Shown here piece after piece: positions 38,801 to 40,292 of a stretch of DNA of 40,292 bases (its first letter is position 1; each line of letters starts with the position of its first letter). This DNA comes from a virus. Made by a program: the position numbers and the translations under genes. The stretch covers positions 1 to 40,292 of the IMG/VR virus record IMGVR_UViG_3300049027_000112, one strand, 5' to 3'. The notes beneath the pieces were generated by a model, which worked only from the letters and a program-made list of their open reading frames with translations, searched no databases and had not been told where the DNA came from.

Positions 38801-39223
38801 ATGAAAGTGCACATCTGCGAAAATACAACGCACGGTAAGAAGGCTGGTAAAGCCTGTGCCATTATTTTCTTCTACACCGATTGCGATATTATGCTGCATG
38901 TTGAAACGATTACCATGGACGGGGAACCCTTACGCAGTACTGATTCAATTTATCAGCACATCATCTATAATGGCCAGTATTTCAAACATGGCGGCACTCA
39001 GTGGTGGGCTGGCAATATGATGTGGAACGGCTACAACATGGCCGACGATCATGCGCTGGGCTTTATCAATGCGCTTCATCGATCGCGTAGGTGGATGGCC
39101 TCGGAAGCATGGGTGGAGATTTCAGAGGCATGGGATAAGCCGGATGAGTTACCTGGTGAGTTGTTTGAACTACCTGGTGTGCAGCCAGCATGGATGAATC
39201 CAAATCAATCAGCGTTACTATAA
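38801..39223 (+). CDS. Unknown early phage protein
   Basis: 140 residues with many Trp: KVHICENTTHGKKAGKACAI, then LHVETITMDGEPLRSTDSIY, HGGTQWWAGNMMWNGYNMAD and HRSRRWMASEAWVEISEAWD. No signal or membrane segment. Function unknown; co-transcribed with its neighbours. Confidence 0.55.
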   Translation: MKVHICENTTHGKKAGKACAIIFFYTDCDIMLHVETITMDGEPLRSTDSIYQHIIYNGQYFKHGGTQWWAGNMMWNGYNMADDHALGFINALHRSRRWMASEAWVEISEAWDKPDELPGELFELPGVQPAWMNPNQSALL

Positions 39224-39225
39224 TA

Positions 39226-39717
39226 ATGATGGAGATGAGCAATATAAAACTCGAAGGTAACGGCGCCGTATTCAGTACTGAACGGCATTACCGGTACGCA
39301 TTATGGCGAGTATGGAATGCAGACAATGGCATCGTTATGTTCATCGGCCTAAATCCTTCAACGGCCAACGAACGGGATAATGATCCTACAATTCGACGGG
39401 TAATGTCCTTTGCCTACGACTGGGGTTTTGGTGGCGTTGTAATGGCGAATATCTATGGATGGATAACTCCATATCCCCTGGAGTTACAAGCCTGTGAATA
39501 TCCTATTGGTGAAAATGATCAGTGGGTTGAAGCTTTGGCGAAGCATTGCCAAAAAATTGTTTTTGCCTGGGGAAAATTTAAGCAGGCTGCAAAATGGTCA
39601 CAAGTGCTTATTGAAATGTTTCCTGATGCATACGCATTAAAAATTAATAATGATGGTACGCCCCGGCACCCTCTGTATGTACCTGGAAAAATTATACCAG
39701 TAAAATTTAAGCAATGA
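39226..39717 (+). CDS. DUF1643 family protein
   Basis: 163 residues. The family features are visible: YRYALWRVWN, MFIGLNPSTANERDNDPTIR (GLNPStA...nDPTirr), WGFGGVVMANIYGWITPYP, IVFAWGKFKQAAKWSQVL and GTPRHPLYVPGK (G.PrHPLY). The role is unknown; a nucleotide or DNA glycosylase-like fold has been suggested for the family in general. Start chosen after the upstream stop (two ATG in a row). ATGA overlap with the next gene. Confidence 0.8.
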   Translation: MMEMSNIKLEGNGAVFSTERHYRYALWRVWNADNGIVMFIGLNPSTANERDNDPTIRRVMSFAYDWGFGGVVMANIYGWITPYPLELQACEYPIGENDQWVEALAKHCQKIVFAWGKFKQAAKWSQVLIEMFPDAYALKINNDGTPRHPLYVPGKIIPVKFKQ

Positions 39718-40292
39718 AAGTAATCTCTCTCCTTCAACCATGGGCATCATTGGTGGTAATAGGCGCCAAACAAATCGAAACACGTTCCAGGAATACGAAA
39801 TACCGCGGCCCACTGCTTGTTCATTCCAGTAAAAAATATACACGTGAGCAGATAAGGCTCGGGGATAAATTTAATATGAACCATGGCGCCGGTTTGGGCT
39901 TTACTGAAGATCTACCGGTAGGACAAATTATCGGTTCTGTAAATCTGGTAGAAACATTTTCTACCGAAAGGGTATTCACCGGTGCAGGAGGAATTGTATT
40001 TACAAAGAACTCCACGGTTATAGTTGATAAGGAATTAAGGATGATGAATATAACCAAAGCAGAGGAAGCCTTCGGTGATTATACGGCGGGCCGTTATGGC
40101 TGGCTGCTTTCCGATCCCAAACAATTCAAAACCGGCATCCCAGCAAAGGGTAGCCTCGGGTTATGGGACTACAACGAGTGTGTTCCTGAATTACCGCCAA
40201 AGCATGGCCCTATAACCACGCAAAAGATGGCTCGTAATGTTTGGGTTGCTACCTGCCAGGTTACTGAGCCGCTGAATTGTGAGGTGAATCAG
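39714..40292 (+). CDS. ASCH-domain protein (3' end beyond window)
   Basis: At least 193 residues. The start KVISLLQPWASLVVIGAKQI, then ETRSRNTKYRGPLLVHSSKK, a mid LPVGQIIGSVNLVETFSTER, and the late YGWLLSDPKQF with AKGSLGLWDYN are typical of ASCH proteins (sI.qPwa.li..G.K..E.R.w.t..rG...ihas, G.i.g...l). ASCH domains bind RNA and modified bases; some phage members are N4-acetylcytidine amidohydrolase-like. The frame is open to the window end and carries an extra 35 residues after the domain. Confidence 0.8.
   Translation, partial: MKVISLLQPWASLVVIGAKQIETRSRNTKYRGPLLVHSSKKYTREQIRLGDKFNMNHGAGLGFTEDLPVGQIIGSVNLVETFSTERVFTGAGGIVFTKNSTVIVDKELRMMNITKAEEAFGDYTAGRYGWLLSDPKQFKTGIPAKGSLGLWDYNECVPELPPKHGPITTQKMARNVWVATCQVTEPLNCEVNQ

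Noticed and set aside
1-40292. CRISPR arrays or insertion sequences
   Set aside because: No regularly spaced repeats with unique spacers and no transposase with terminal inverted repeats were seen. The only mobile genes are the integrase and two homing endonucleases.

Overview
This window looks like about 40 kb of a temperate, tailed bacteriophage (or a circular phage-like element) of a Bacteroidota host, most likely from the Chitinophaga/Sphingobacteria side. The host guess is an inference. It rests on promoters that fit the Bacteroidota TTTG / TAnnTTTG pattern, A-rich leaders instead of strong Shine-Dalgarno sites, signal peptides ending in AQ or SQ, and the gene families present (DUF4065, helicase-methylase fusion, Bacteroidota-type tyrosine integrase, phage Ku). 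No ribosomal or housekeeping genes are visible. Terminase, capsid and tape-measure genes are not seen and would lie upstream.

Left arm, 1-12.7 kb, all on +: late genes. A structural protein (possibly tail tube), a portal gene broken by one in-frame TAA, a connector-like protein, and then fibre/adhesion genes: an SGNH-hydrolase fibre, a second fibre and a polysaccharide lyase, all three with signal peptides. Two GIY-YIG homing endonuclease genes sit between them. A lysis cassette follows (small membrane proteins, a lipoprotein with a C-terminal membrane anchor that fits a unimolecular spanin, and a T7-lysozyme-like amidase).

Middle, 12.7-21.6 kb, mixed strands: accessory and lysogeny region. 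Small unknown genes are separated by strong terminators. A bacterial-type Ku gene lies near a putative attP whose core matches the 3' end of a tRNA-Leu gene. Next come a tyrosine integrase, a DUF4065 (Panacea) antitoxin with a probable PemK-like toxin, XRE regulators, a secreted protein of unknown function, a candidate small RNA, and a CI/Cro-like divergent switch with two tandem palindromic operators over a promoter.

Right arm, 21.6-40.3 kb, all on +: early genes. The first part, to 25.3 kb, is very rich in RNA: two complete type I hammerhead ribozymes with the same stem I, placed 170 nt apart, which would excise a 189-nt RNA; a pseudoknot-like RNA closed by a 9-bp stem; tRNA-Glu(UUC), tRNA-Trp(CCA) and a tRNA-like sequence with an odd anticodon loop; and many terminator hairpins between tiny genes. 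Recombination and replication genes follow: Rad50/SbcC-like ATPase, RecT-like protein, MBL-fold hydrolase, helicase-DNA methyltransferase fusion, SF2 helicase, minimal PolX-like nucleotidyltransferase, DnaD-like initiator, DnaB helicase with an SSB-like tail, DUF1064 nuclease-like protein, DUF1643 and ASCH-domain proteins.

The strongest candidate for a new system is the tandem hammerhead cassette at 22249-22487. Its layout is the one used by retrozymes and viroid-like RNAs to make monomeric, possibly circular RNA. Other points of note are the interrupted portal gene and a frameshifted small gene (both may be sequencing error or decay), phage-borne Ku with a PolX-like enzyme, and the tRNA-Leu attP.
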